64,000 bases of DNA from contig JBITNC010000001.1 in NCBI GenBank assembly GCA_050084985.1, positions 107,136,001-107,200,000 of the forward strand. The letters run 5' to 3'. Of this stretch, positions 1 to 10,849 are shown piece after piece (position 1 is the stretch's first letter; each line of letters starts with the position of its first letter). A program made the translations under genes and the position numbers. The DNA comes from Nageia nagi. Taxonomy: Eukaryota; Pinophyta. The notes below the pieces were generated by a model. The model did not search any database and had not been told where the DNA came from. It saw only the letters and a program-made list of their open reading frames with translations.

Positions 1-2306
1 TGTGCTTGGATTTATGGTGCACTATAAGTCATCATGAAGATGCCAAGCCAATACTTATAGTCATCTAGTATACGTATAAATAAAGTATACATACAAAATA
101 AAGTGCTCAACAACTTTATTAAGAAGGAAATACTTACAATATATATGAATTCAATAAGAATTCAACCTTTACTACCTCTTGAGAGAAACTTTACCAACCT
201 ATTTGAATCCTTTAGTTTGAATAATTGGGCTTCAAGAAGGGTTTTGATGAACAAATCAGTAGAGTTTAGGACTAATGGATAATACTAAAAATATAGAATA
301 CCATCAACAACCTTCTCCCTAATAAATTGGATTTGTATTTCTATGTGCTTTATTCTCCGATGGAAAATAGGATTCTTTGCCAAAGTAATAGATAACTAAT
401 TATTTGAATAAATTTGATATGGATGAACCTTCTCATACCTAATTTCTTTTAGAAGATGCCACAACCAAATGGCTTCTTGGGATGCAAATGACATTACTTG
501 ATATTCATCTTCCATGGTGGAAATAGTAGTAGTAGGTTGCTTCTTAGAATCCTAATAGATAGCACCTAAACCAATTTTAAACATATAAGTAGAGGTTGAT
601 TTTCTATCATCCATATCTCCCCCATAGTCAAAATCTAAGAATATGGAGAGAATAAATGAGAGAAACTTATCATACTTGAGAGCAACATCCTTAGTGCCTA
701 CAACATACCTCAAATTTTGCTTAACTACATTAAGATGCTCAACATATGGTTTCTACATAAATCATGTCATCAAATTTATGGCAAAGGAAATATCTAGGCT
801 AGAGATAGTCAAATAAAGAAGATTAATAATTAGTTTCTTGTAAACCAATTGAGAATTGGAACTAAGATACAAAGTGATCCAAGAGAGACTAGGATTGCAG
901 TAGGTTTGTACTCCTAAATTCCAAACTTTTGCAAGATATATAAGATATACTTGGATTGACTAAGATAAGTAAAATATTTGTATTAGGACACTTGCATACC
1001 AAGGTAGTAGTATAATAGAATAAGGTTTTTCATTTCAAAAGTTTCTTTGAGTTTGGATATGCACTCTTTGATGATTTCTATATTATTTTGTATAATCAAA
1101 AGATCATCCACAAAGATAAGAATTAAGATCAAGTCTTGTCTATAGTTGAGAACATTAAGATCAATGACAAAGAAGCATTTAGAAAACCCAATGTCTTCAA
1201 AGTATCCTAAAATCGTTTTGTACCAAGCTTGAGGTGCTTCCTTAAGTCCATATAAATACCTTTTTATCTTACAAATAAATGATCCTTTTCCTTCTACAAA
1301 AAACCCTTTTGGTTGGCTCATGTAGATTTCCACATCCAATTCACCATTGAGGAAAGCACTCTTAATGTCAAGTTGAAAAACTTTCCATCTCTAAGCTATT
1401 GAAAGAGTAAGGATTACCCTTAATGTAGGCATCTTTTCCACTAGAGAAAAGGTTTCCTCATAATCAACTCTGTATTTTTGAGCAAAACCCTTGGTTGCTA
1501 ACCTAGCTTTGTATTTATTGATATTTTCAAACTAAATTATATTTAAATTTGTAAATTCATTTATTTTTAATCATAATTCATTCATTGGGATAAGGAACCA
1601 AATCCTAAGTTTGATTTTTCATTAGATCCTCATACTCCACATTCATCTAGCACTTATCTTTTAAATCTTCCTTCAAGGATGAGGGCTCATTATTGATATT
1701 AATTTTGGTAAATAAGGATTTATTAATGACCATACTTCTTTTTATCCTTTGTGTTTAAGAGTTTTTCTCCTAAGGTGACATATCCACACTAAGATCCATC
1801 TAGTTAGGTGTAATAGAAGAGTGATCAACATCATTTAGATTCTCACAAGAAGTAGATTCTATAGGACATTCATTGAAATTTACATCCCTTAACACAAATA
1901 CTACTCTAGAGGAAGGTAGGTAGATCCTATAGCCTTTATGCTAATTATCATAACCCAAAAAGATGCATTTTTTGGATCTCTTATCCAAATTCTTTCTTTT
2001 CTTAGGAACAAAAAAGGCATATGCATCACAACCAAAGATCCTAAATTGAGAGATGTTAGGTTTTTTATCGTCCATGCCTCATATAGGGTTTTGTATTTAA
2101 CTACTTTCATAGGAAACCTATTTAAAATGTAGATCATAATATTTATAGCTTCATTCCATATGAAGCTAGGAAAATCTCTCAACATACATCTTGCCATTTC
2201 TTGAATGGTCCTATTCTTCCTTTCAACTACACCATTTTGCTAAGGAGTATAAGGAATTGAAAAATGTCTCTTAATCCCATATTTGATATAATAATAATTA
2301 AATTCA
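1..2306 (-). pseudogene. Copia element A: decayed 3' half of pol (integrase end, RT, RNase H) and 3' UTR
   Basis: Read on the minus strand, this stretch aligns colinearly with the Copia pol at 13857-16526 and its 3' UTR. Positions 1-65 match the 3' UTR repeat; about 340-900 match RNase H and late RT; 983-1339 encodes an RT block with YLYGLKEAPQAWYK and an FVDD motif in place of the usual YVDD; 1901-2197 encodes the integrase core end (MARCML, LNRFP, YEAW). Frames are broken repeatedly by stops and indels, so no protein can be made. Upstream gag and early pol are lost in the assembly gap at 2307. The 3' LTR should lie left of the window. Family assignment is firm; function is lost. Confidence 0.9.
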
Positions 2307-2406
2307 NNNNNNNNNNNNNNNNNNNNNNNNNNNNNNNNNNNNNNNNNNNNNNNNNNNNNNNNNNNNNNNNNNNNNNNNNNNNNNNNNNNNNNNNNNNNNN
2401 NNNNNN
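2307..2406. other. Assembly gap (100 N)
   Basis: Exactly 100 N, the customary placeholder for a gap of unknown size. Left flank is Copia integrase of element A and right flank is already the leader of the same element type, so the missing piece should hold gag, protease and the integrase N-terminus. By comparison with the copy at 12552-21297, roughly 2.5 kb could be absent (inference). Confidence 0.97.
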
Positions 2407-2697
2407 ACTTAACAAATAAGTATTTAGGCATGCATTAACTTAAAAAATATAAGCATTTATCTTAAAAATTAAGTACTAAGCATGCCCTAAGCATAAGTAG
2501 TAATCTTAAGTATGCATTACTTTAACTTAAAAATATGCATTTAAGTAAGTTAAAAAAAATGCTCTTTTTAACTTTTAGAATTTTTAAGTAAAGAAATACA
2601 TCTTTTATCTTAAAAAATTGACTATAACATTATCTAAGTTGTAACACACTAAAGCAGGATCTCTCAATAATTTGTCTTTCCTCTTTTTGTTAAGGCT

Positions 2698-2770
<73 letters not shown>

Positions 2771-4420
2771 AAGGTTATATTAAGTTAAATAGATTTCCCC
2801 CCCCCCCCACATCATATCTGAAAAGTAATGAATGCTAGAAGAAGCCCCGTACTCTATGTGAGGTAAGAAGTTCAAGAAATGATAGCAAAAAAAGAGGTTT
2901 CTTGCAAGAAATAAGAAAAAATTAATGTAAGGCATTAAATGAAGACCAAGGAGGCTTTTATTGGATAAAAAATGACCAAATTTTTAAAACCAAAAAAAAG
3001 GCCATGCAGAGTTGGAGCAAGGATGGGAGTGCAAGCAAGGGAATAGAATTGCAAGGAGACCACATTTTGAGTTGACTTGTAGTCGTTGCACCTGCTAAAG
3101 ATGAAGAGTAACATGTGAGGAGCCATGCATGGGGGCCAAAGAGGAGTCAACATGGGGCTGCGCAAGCTAATGGTAGAGGTAGCAATAATAGGGGCCATAG
3201 GAGGTGGAGGTGAGCAGTGCTAAAGAGTTAAGGGGACTTTGCAAGATGTAAGGGATGAGATAGCATGAGAAAATGAAGGGCAGAGGTGAGCAAAGGTTGT
3301 AGAGTCGACTGGAGTGAGTAGACCTCCCATGATGGCACAAGCTAGTAAGGGTCCGTGTGAGGAGATCTACTAGCATTGGGCCTTTAGATGATAGCTACCC
3401 CGCCTCCCCCCCTTGCGTAGCTGCTTCATTGACCTCATGATAAAATAAGTCTGCAAAGGAGATTAGGTGCAAGGAAAGAAAAAAAACACTAGCATAGAGA
3501 GAAAAAAATACATCTATGGAAATGAAGAAGATAACACTACGTAGGAAGAGGGAGTGGAGAACCAGAAGTAAGACAAAGCCAAAAGGAGAGTAAGAGGCAA
3601 GGTGTGGAGGTGTAGAGGGTTGAAACATATGTAGGAGGAGGTCAGGAAAAGTGTTGGATAGAGCAAACAAAAGGTTAATGTGCAAGAGGAGGTGTAAAGA
3701 ATCGATCAACTGCTCTTGCTAATGCATTAATAGTCACCTATCATGAAGGGAAGCTTGTGGGAAAAAAAAGAACCCAGTGTTTGGCCTATAATGCACCAAC
3801 ATAGATGCTTGCCAACATGGCCACTCCACCTCCCCTAAAATGTAAAAAGATTAAAAAAAAATGTACTATCGTGAAGAAGATCAAGTGAGGGTTGTAAAGC
3901 TTTAATCTCTCCAATGTTTAGCAAGGCTGCCCATAATTTAGGAAAAAAAGAGAAACCCCCACCTTACAAAATATTTACTATATATATTTTCCTTTACATT
4001 GAATGTATTTTTGGTAATTTTTTTTTTTAGAAAATAAGTGTTCAAATAAAAGGTACCTCAATAAATAAATGTAAAGAAAAAAAATATTTACAAATGTGTA
4101 TACAATCAATCTAATATAGAATAAGCTACAAATATTATTTAGCCAAACTAGAAGCACTTTACCAATATATTGTTGTTATATTTAGGTACAATTTTTTAAA
4201 AAAATTATAACTCACTAAATGAAGGAAAGGTATAACAACAATATATTTGTAAATAAATTTTCCTCACCAATGTTAACATATAGACAATGTTAGTAACTCA
4301 TGAGAAAAAAAAAAAACTTGAAGTAAAAAAAATTATACCTTCGAGTATTTTACCTCACCAATGAAGAGTAGGATAAGGAATGAAGATCACCAAGATATTG
4401 AAGAAGAGCTTCCACATTAT
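2407..4420 (-). mobile_element. Element A untranslated leader
   Basis: About 2 kb between the gap and the primer binding site. Its left part repeats short motifs such as TAAGTACTAAGCATGC, also seen in the leader at 18590-18720, which ties it to the same element group. It contains an AC microsatellite, a poly-C run near 2800 and a purine-rich, GC-richer block at about 3000-3830 whose short minus-strand ORFs match nothing I recognise. Near the PBS, GTGAG followed by GTAAA (minus, around 4363) repeats the donor-like motif of the other copies. No gene is supported. Confidence 0.7.
2701..2768. repeat. (AC)34 microsatellite
   Basis: An uninterrupted run of 34 AC dinucleotides within the leader of element A. 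Long perfect dinucleotide runs are length-variable and prone to sequencing slippage, so the exact copy number is uncertain. A C homopolymer follows near 2800. Confidence 0.98.
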
Positions 4421-4432
4421 GCTCTGATACCA
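4421..4432 (-). promoter_or_regulatory. Primer binding site of element A (initiator Met tRNA type)
   Basis: The minus strand reads TGGTATCAGAGC, the standard plant LTR-retrotransposon site complementary to the 3' end of initiator methionine tRNA. It sits two bases from the end of the LTR beginning at 4435, the expected spacing. This fixes element A as minus strand with its 5' LTR at higher coordinates. Confidence 0.92.
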
Positions 4433-4434
4433 AA

Positions 4435-5471
4435 TGAAGAGATTGAACTATTGTTAGAATTTGTAATGAAATATTGTGAATATCTAAACTCCTTGTAAAT
4501 TCAATTAATCACTTAAGGGTATGTAGATACCTTAAGAGATTAATAGAATTCTTTAATATGTAGACTTTGACTTTACCAAAGTGGTTAGTTGGTAGGTTGA
4601 AGTTTGGTGATACATTTAATGTAACCCTAACCATACCCTTGGGTTAAAGGAAGGTTAGGGAGGTGCTCTAAAGCTATAAATAGAGGGCCTCTCCTCTTGT
4701 AACATATCTAAGTCTTGGAGTAAGATTACTCTACTTGGTTGTGTAGGAGAGAGCTAGAGAATAGTTGTAAGAGAGACATAGATTGAGAATAAGAGAACTA
4801 GTTGTGGATGTACTCCCAAGGAGAGAGGAACCACATTATATTGGTGTCATATTATGTGAATGATGTTCTTAGAATTATAGATGTGTTATCTTGAGTGATT
4901 ATGTTATCTTGTGTACACTTGAGTTTCCTAGTCTAAGGTCCTAGAGGATTTGTTTAGATCTAGTTCAAATCCTTCAACTATAACAAGAACAATCCTAAAA
5001 TACCAAGATCACATGAAAGCTCTCAATTAACATCTAACAAACTCACAAATAAGATAATCTCGCAAAGTAACTCAAGATGTAAAGTGGTTCCTCCAACTAA
5101 GAGTACATCAACTAACTAGATCTTTACTTCAATCACAAGTACAACTCTCTTACAATCCTTCTAATCTTAACTCTTACATTTCTATCCTATAGCATAACTT
5201 TACTCCACAAATTAGTGTGTGATCACAAAGAGGTAGCCTTCTATTTATAGGCCAAAATCTCTCTTTGGATCACCCTTTTATCCAATGTATAAAAGCATGA
5301 CATGCACATCCTTTTACCCAAGGGGCATGATCATGACATGGAGTGTAGGCCAAGTTATATTATTATATTCACTTAAATATTGAAGGTATCAAATGATACC
5401 CTTAAGTATCAGTGAATTTACATAGAATATTTAATACAAACCCTTACAATAATGCATTATACATTCCAACA
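4435..5471 (-). mobile_element. Element A 5' LTR, interrupted by a solo LTR
   Basis: On the minus strand this LTR begins TGTTGGAATGTATAATGC at 5471 and ends at 4435, the same family as the LTRs at 22151-22628 and 30328-30793. A plus-oriented solo LTR of a different family splits it at 4452-4976; removing that insert and one copy of the 5-bp duplication leaves about 507 bp. Beyond 5471 the sequence is Copia RNase H of element B, so element A inserted into B. The matching right-hand junction lies outside the window. Confidence 0.9.
4452..4976 (+). mobile_element. Solo LTR (Copia-1 family), TSD ACTAT
   Basis: A 525-bp LTR beginning TGTTAGAATTTGTAATG and ending AAATCCTTCA, related to the 483-bp LTRs of the element at 12552-21297 but in the opposite orientation. 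It is flanked by perfect 5-bp duplications, ACTAT at 4447-4451 and 4977-4981. No internal region is present, so it is the product of LTR-LTR recombination. CTATAAATAG at 4674-4683 is a good TATA box. It lies inside the element A LTR, making it the younger insertion. Confidence 0.95.
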
Positions 5472-6609
5472 CTTTATTTTCTGATGGAAAACAAGATAAT
5501 TTGCCAAAGTAATAGTTGATTGATTATCTAAAGAAATTTGAGTAGATGAACTTACTCATACCCAATTTCTTTCAGAAGATGTCTCAACCAAATGACTTCT
5601 TGGGCTACAACTAACATTGCACGATATTCAGCCTCTATGATGGAGATAACAGTAGTAGGCTGCTTCTTGGAAGCCTAAGAGATAACACCTGAACCAATGC
5701 TAAACACATAAGAAAAGGTTGATTTCCTATCATCTCTATCTTCCCCATAGTTAGAATCTGAGAATCTTGAGAGAACAAATGAGGGTAACTTGTCATACTT
5801 TAGAGTAAGATCCTTAGTGCCTGCAACATACCTCAAAATTTGTTTAATTGCATTAAGGTGCTCAACATATGGATTTTGCATAAAGCGAGCCATAAAATTC
5901 ATGACAAAGGCAATATCTGGCCTGAAGATAGTCAAATAAAGAAGACTACCAATTAGTTGGCTATAAGCCGTAGCATCTACCAACTGAAAGTTGGAACTAA
6001 GAGATAAAATAATTCTAGGAGAGACTAAGATTGCAGCATGTTTGTATTCCTCCATGCCAAATGTTTGCAATATATCTGAGATATACTTGGATTGAATAAG
6101 ATAAGTACAATCCTTGTATTGGTACATTTGCATACCAAGGTAGTAGTGCAATGGACCAAGTTCAATCATTTCAAAAATTACCTTGAGTTTGGATATGCAC
6201 TCTTGTATGAGAGTTACATTATTCCCTATAATCAACAAATCATCCACATAGAGAAGAATCAAGATCATGTATTTTCCTTGGTTGAGCACATAAAGATTTA
6301 TGTTAGAGAAGCATTTAGAAAACCCAATATCCTCAAAGAATATTGAAATATTTTTATACCAAACCTGAGGTGCTTGCTTAAGTCCATACACATACTTCTT
6401 TAACTTGCAAATAAAATATTTGTTGCCTTCCACAACAAACCTTTCTGGTTGGCTCATGTAGATTTCCACATCTAAGTCACCATTGAGAAAAGCACTTTTG
6501 ACATCAAGTTGAAAAGCTTTCCATCCCTAAGCTACTCAAAGAGCAAGGATTACCCTGATAATAGGCATTTTTTTCCATTGGAGCAAAGGTTTCCTCAAAA
6601 ATATAAAGT
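5472..6609 (-). pseudogene. Copia element B: RT and RNase H remnant
   Basis: An open frame at 5675-6469 encodes the second half of a Copia reverse transcriptase: IYMSQPERF, YVYGLKQAPQVWYK, catalytic YVDD in LLYVDDLLI, then the RT-RNase H linker (GSLLYLTIFRPDIAF) and the start of RNase H (RKSTFSYVF). Frame and stop damage occurs on both sides. At the RNase H side (5472) element A interrupts it; at the RT side (about 6600) the coding match stops and an LTR follows. Upstream integrase, gag and PBS are missing, consistent with a large internal deletion. Confidence 0.88.
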
Positions 6610-7091
6610 TGATTAAAAATAAGAATAATCATGCATTAAGACAAAACAATGCAATTTTTTTTTAAACTTCCTTTAAAAAAAAAAATAGAAAACACCCTTT
6701 TTAAGAAAATGTTTGTCTTAATGCATGATTATTCCTCCCTAATAGAATCATAAACATAATTCAACATAGGAATTTAGAATTCACTCCTCCTTGGGAGTAC
6801 ATCCACTAAGATCTTCTTATTCTTAAGGACCTCTCTTACAGAATCTCTCCTCTCTCTCCAAACCCTAAACCTATAGCAAAGCTTACTTCCAAGTTGTAAA
6901 ATATGAGAGGGGAGTAACCTCTCTATTTATAAAAAGAAATCCACTCTTTAACCCAAGGGTAAGGTTAAAGATATTTCTATATTTAATCCCCTTCCTATTT
7001 TTAATCCCTTAATGCTTTAAGCTATCTAACGATACTTTAAGCATTAAGTGAATTTACATTAAAGAGAAATACTACATTACAAATTCTAACA
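6610..7091 (-). mobile_element. Third Copia-type LTR, probably the 5' LTR of element B
   Basis: On the minus strand it begins TGTTAGAATTTGTAATG at 7091, carries TATAAATAG and the GTACTCCCAAGGAG motif shared with the Copia-1 LTRs, and ends near AATCA at 6610. Flanks AAAGT (6605-6609) and ATAGT (7092-7096) match at 4 of 5 bases. Because RT of element B follows directly, with no PBS, it is best read as B's own 5' LTR joined to pol by an internal deletion; a solo LTR is the alternative. The left boundary is approximate. Confidence 0.6.
6624..6733. repeat. Inverted repeat with 23-24 bp arms
   Basis: Arms at 6624-6647 and 6711-6733 are reverse complements apart from one missing base; the core shared motif is GTCTTAATGCATGATTATT. 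The 63-base loop is itself rich in A and T homopolymers. It falls at the end of the LTR of element B and could form a hairpin in the transcript or cruciform DNA. Confidence 0.9.
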
Positions 7092-7097
7092 ATAGTC

Positions 7098-7262
7098 ATT
7101 AAACACAACTTCAAGAAGGAAAATTATGTGGTAGATGGTCTTGCAAATCTAGTTGTAACTCTACCAAATATAACCACTTGGGAGAATGACATCAGGAAGG
7201 TAATTCAAACTCTAATAAATAATGATATTTCTCAAAATGATGAAGATGGGGAAAGGAGGTGA
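7098..7262 (+). pseudogene. RNase H-like C-terminal remnant of a retroelement
   Basis: A short reading frame ending at a TGA at 7260 encodes IKHNFKKENYVVDGLANL, which fits the conserved RNase H tail pattern (R/K-E-N-x-x-x-D-x-L-A-N) found in plant LINE polyproteins and in retroelement-associated RVT_3 domains. No upstream part of the domain is present because the LTR at 6610-7091 abuts it. About 50 bases downstream lies AAAGGGGGGAG, a polypurine tract-like string that leaves an LTR element possible. Class assignment is uncertain; similarity to RNase H is moderate. Confidence 0.5.
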
Positions 7263-10200
7263 ATTAATGGATGATGTATTAAGTATGAAATTGGCAAGAC
7301 TCAATTGTAAATCAAAAGGGGGGAGTATGGGATCACCAAATTGAAGTCTTATGAAGTGATAAGCATGTCATGATGTATTGAAATGGAACAATAACGTGTT
7401 TTTTGAGCAATTTTTATTTCCATATTGGCATATAAAAGGAAGGTTCATCTCTACCTATGGTAAGCAAGTGGAAAAGGAATTAAATACTTTCATGAGAAGG
7501 ACTAAGAGCCTTGTCAACCTCATGTGGGGGTCTTTCATACTTATGATGGCATGTACTTGGATGGGTGTGATTGTATGAGAATTATTTATTTTGTTATACT
7601 CACTTGTATTTTAATTATGGCGACCAACATATAACCTAGATAAATATTAAAAAATAGTAATAAGCTTAGTGCAATGAAGGCGAGAGAGTGCAATTTTGCA
7701 ACCATGAATGATACTAAGGGCCTCATTTTTGAACTTTCCATTCTAATAATGGATGAAGATGTGTGATCAATTTTACTTAACAAAGGTTTTCTTCCATTTA
7801 TCAATCATTTTAGGGGTATAGCTTGAAGATCTTAAGAATGTTTGTGTCAAGTATGGATAAAGGAAAAGTCTTCATCTTTGGTGAGGAACTTTTCATTTAT
7901 ACTGCTTATTAAAGGAGGTAATATGTATTAAGTAGTGGGGGACCATGTAAGGAGAGAGCGCCACTCTTTGGAAGATGAATTGAATATATTTTAGGAGTTG
8001 TGAGAGTCTCTTAAAAGAGATAATAATAAAATCCTTATTTCCTCACTTCCCTCACTCTAGTAGAGGTTCATCAAAATTATAATGGATTTATTTATATTGT
8101 ACGCACACATAGATATGGTAAGGAGCTACCATTTTACCTTTCTCAATATGCTACATTGAGATAGGACCATTAACATCGACCCCAAGTTTTGTTGTACTCT
8201 ATTAAAAAGATAGTTAAAGTCTTTAAGAGAAGGAGCATGTGAGTGCCCATTCACTAGGGCTTGTTTATGATGATTTTAAAGGTCCTGCTAAAACCTCCTC
8301 CTATAATATAAAAGCAAATATTATAATTCACAATGTTAAAAATAGATAAAAAGGATATAAAATACAATAAAACTAAATTGGTAAAAGCAATCATCATATT
8401 AATTATAATTAAAAAAACTTACCTTCGTTATTTGGTTTTCTTAACCAAAATAACAAATTGATATTTCATTTCAAGTGGTTGAAGATGATTTCTATTCATT
8501 TCCTTCCTCCCTTACCTTCTTCATCTTTTTTGACTACTATATGACCTTTTGATGATTAGTATCCTTCTTCTTGAGATAAATATCATAACATTCTTTTATG
8601 AAGAGCAAAGTATAATAGATGATGCTTGAGATGCATATCATAACATAGTTTTACAAATAACAAATTTTAATAAATGATGATAAGATAATATTTTTGTTTA
8701 TATTCTCCTTTTAGAAATACATATCATAAAATACTTTGATGAACAACAATCCAATTGACAATAATTGCTACAATATTTTTGTAACTGCCATTATAAGTTT
8801 TGATGAATACATATCTTTATAATAATTTCAAATCATTGCAATATTTTTAAATATATATACATTTATAGATATATGAAATAAGAACACCATTATTTTAGCT
8901 ATAATTTAACCCCTATTTTTGAGATCTTTTGGAACATTTTGGCATGGTTATTTAGAATTGGGTTTAGTTCACTTTTTTTTTTTGCTCTAATTGCATAATT
9001 TTATCAATTTTTTTTATAGATTTAAGAAATACCATTACATTTCTTATATAATTGGATATTTATTTTTAAAAGAACTCTCGTACCATGCTATGCACCTTTA
9101 TTAGGCCATTTCATTATTCTAAGGTTCATTTTACTTCAAACAATGTTGAGTACCATAATTATTGAGATAATCCTAACCAATTTAAATAAGTATGAAACTT
9201 CATTCATCCTTACATTATGATTGGGTATACTTCTTACCTCTTAATTATATAATTCTTATCTACAATTTGTTAAATCATAACAACATCCATCCATTTAAGG
9301 TATTGAGAACTTGTTCTTTACTTGATGGATATGATTGCTATCGAGAAAATTCAATCCACTAAAGCAAATCTCTCTTATATAAAAGTTAGCACCAAGTTCC
9401 CACTCTCCATTACGCATGTTGTAGGTAGTAGGAGACCTAAAAGAATCTAGATGTAAGTATGTAAAGACTAGAAATCAATATCAAAATATCATTATTTGCA
9501 TTATTGAATACCCATCACGATTATAAAATTATCATAACAATTCTCAAATATTCTCAAAAGACTCATAACAATTCTTAGATATTTTTAAAAATATCATAAC
9601 TTTATTAAAAATCCATTACAATTCTCAAACATATAAATTCCACATCACTAAAGAAAATAATCTTTTATATATTTCATCAACTTATTACTTTTTTATTTAT
9701 CCTTTATCCCTTTCTAATCCATCGTTTGTTATTATCCATTATTCATAATTATTCATAAGATATTATGATAACAAATATATTTCATTACTTCATTAATTTT
9801 TACTTAATACAACATTTAACCCTTCACATACTTTCACTTTTGATGAAAATTGATCTTACACAACTACTTTAACTAAAATGTCATGATCTCAAGTATCTTT
9901 TCTCTCAAAATCATTTAAGACTCACACATGATACCAATCACATTTGTTATATCTATTTAACATGATTCTTTATGTTCTCTTCATTCTACCCTTAAAAGAG
10001 AGATTTCAATACCTATTTACCTTCAACTCTTTTTACATAACTAACTTTGCTATACTTCTTATATATCGAAAAAATACCAAGAAATATCATTTCTATTTCA
10101 ATTTTTAAATATACATACATATATTTATATTTCAAATCTACTATTTTTTTAATAATAAAATTAAATCATTTTTTTTTTTAAATATTGAAGCCGATGTTTA

Positions 10201-10570
10201 ACGGATGGACTCACATGTGACATTTGGCTCTCCACTCCACCCATGCTGCAACTAGAAAATAACTCTTGACATTAATTATATTATAATCTATACATTAATA
10301 TTTATTTATTTTTTCATTAATTTTATAATTTTTCTTTATCATAATATATTTTAATAATAGCTAAGATTCAATCAAAAACAAATATATTTTATTAATTAAC
10401 TAAATTTTATTAGTTAATCAATTTTGACACGAGGATCAACCAAGGTCCCCTCCATTGGATTATGCTTTCAGATTTCATGAAGCCACCTCTGCAACATATG
10501 CACCTGCCTTTCATATACAGAAGCAACAGGCAAGTAGAAATTCAGAAGCATATACAAAAACTAGACTTGA
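7263..10570. other. AT-rich intergenic DNA, no gene seen
   Basis: About 3.3 kb upstream of the PPR gene with no convincing ORF on either strand. It contains AT-rich low complexity and about three diverged copies of a 55-85 bp unit sharing CATATCATAACAT at 8575-8760. A palindromic E/G-box-like CACATGTG lies at 10212-10219, about 450 bases before the PPR start codon; whether it regulates that gene is unknown. No confident core promoter was placed. Confidence 0.6.
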
Positions 10571-10574
10571 GATA

Positions 10575-10628
10575 ATGGGTCGAGTTGGGTTTGGTTGGTT
10601 TTCAGCTTCCCTTACCTGCGTGTTATAA
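10575..10628 (+). other. Short upstream ORF ahead of the PPR start codon
   Basis: ATG at 10575 opens a 17-codon frame ending in TAA at 10626-10628, 32 bases before the predicted PPR ATG and in a different frame. If the transcript starts upstream of it, this would be a uORF. Alternatively the string TTGGTTGGTTTTCAG ending near 10605 could be a splice acceptor, which would remove the uORF and add an upstream exon. Confidence 0.35.
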
Positions 10629-10660
10629 GAAGAGGTGTTTGGGGTCGCTCATTCATCATC

Positions 10661-10849
10661 ATGAATTGCGTGAAACAAGTTCCAATATCTAATCTCTACA
10701 GACGAATTTCTGCGGTGGGAGATCCCAATTGCAGCATTATTCCAGAGTTGCAGAAGTGGGTTCATGAAGGCAACAACCTTAGGAAAGTCCACCTCCAACA
10801 ATTCATCAAGGAGCTTCGCAAGTTCCGTAGATACAATCATGCTCTCCAG
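10661..10849 (+). CDS. PPR protein, coding exon 1 (63 codons)
   Basis: This exon encodes the N-terminus of a P-class PPR protein of the family that includes Arabidopsis At2g20710 and At4g21705 (predicted mitochondrial). Diagnostic residues are LYRRISAVGDPNCSI and IKELRKFRRYNHALQ, which lead directly into ISEWM in exon 2. The exon ends CAG, followed by intron GTTCAT; the junction is phase 0. ATG 10661 is the first ATG in frame, and an in-frame TGA lies upstream at 10568. The 30 codons between that stop and the ATG are arginine-rich and acid-poor, like a targeting peptide, but have no ATG; an upstream exon is therefore possible. Targeting is inferred from the family. Confidence 0.85.

Noticed and set aside
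2227-2431. ORFs spanning the N run
   Set aside because: They consist mainly of undetermined residues across the assembly gap.
10595-10660. PPR translation start at 10595
   Set aside because: That position is TTG. The first in-frame ATG is 10661.
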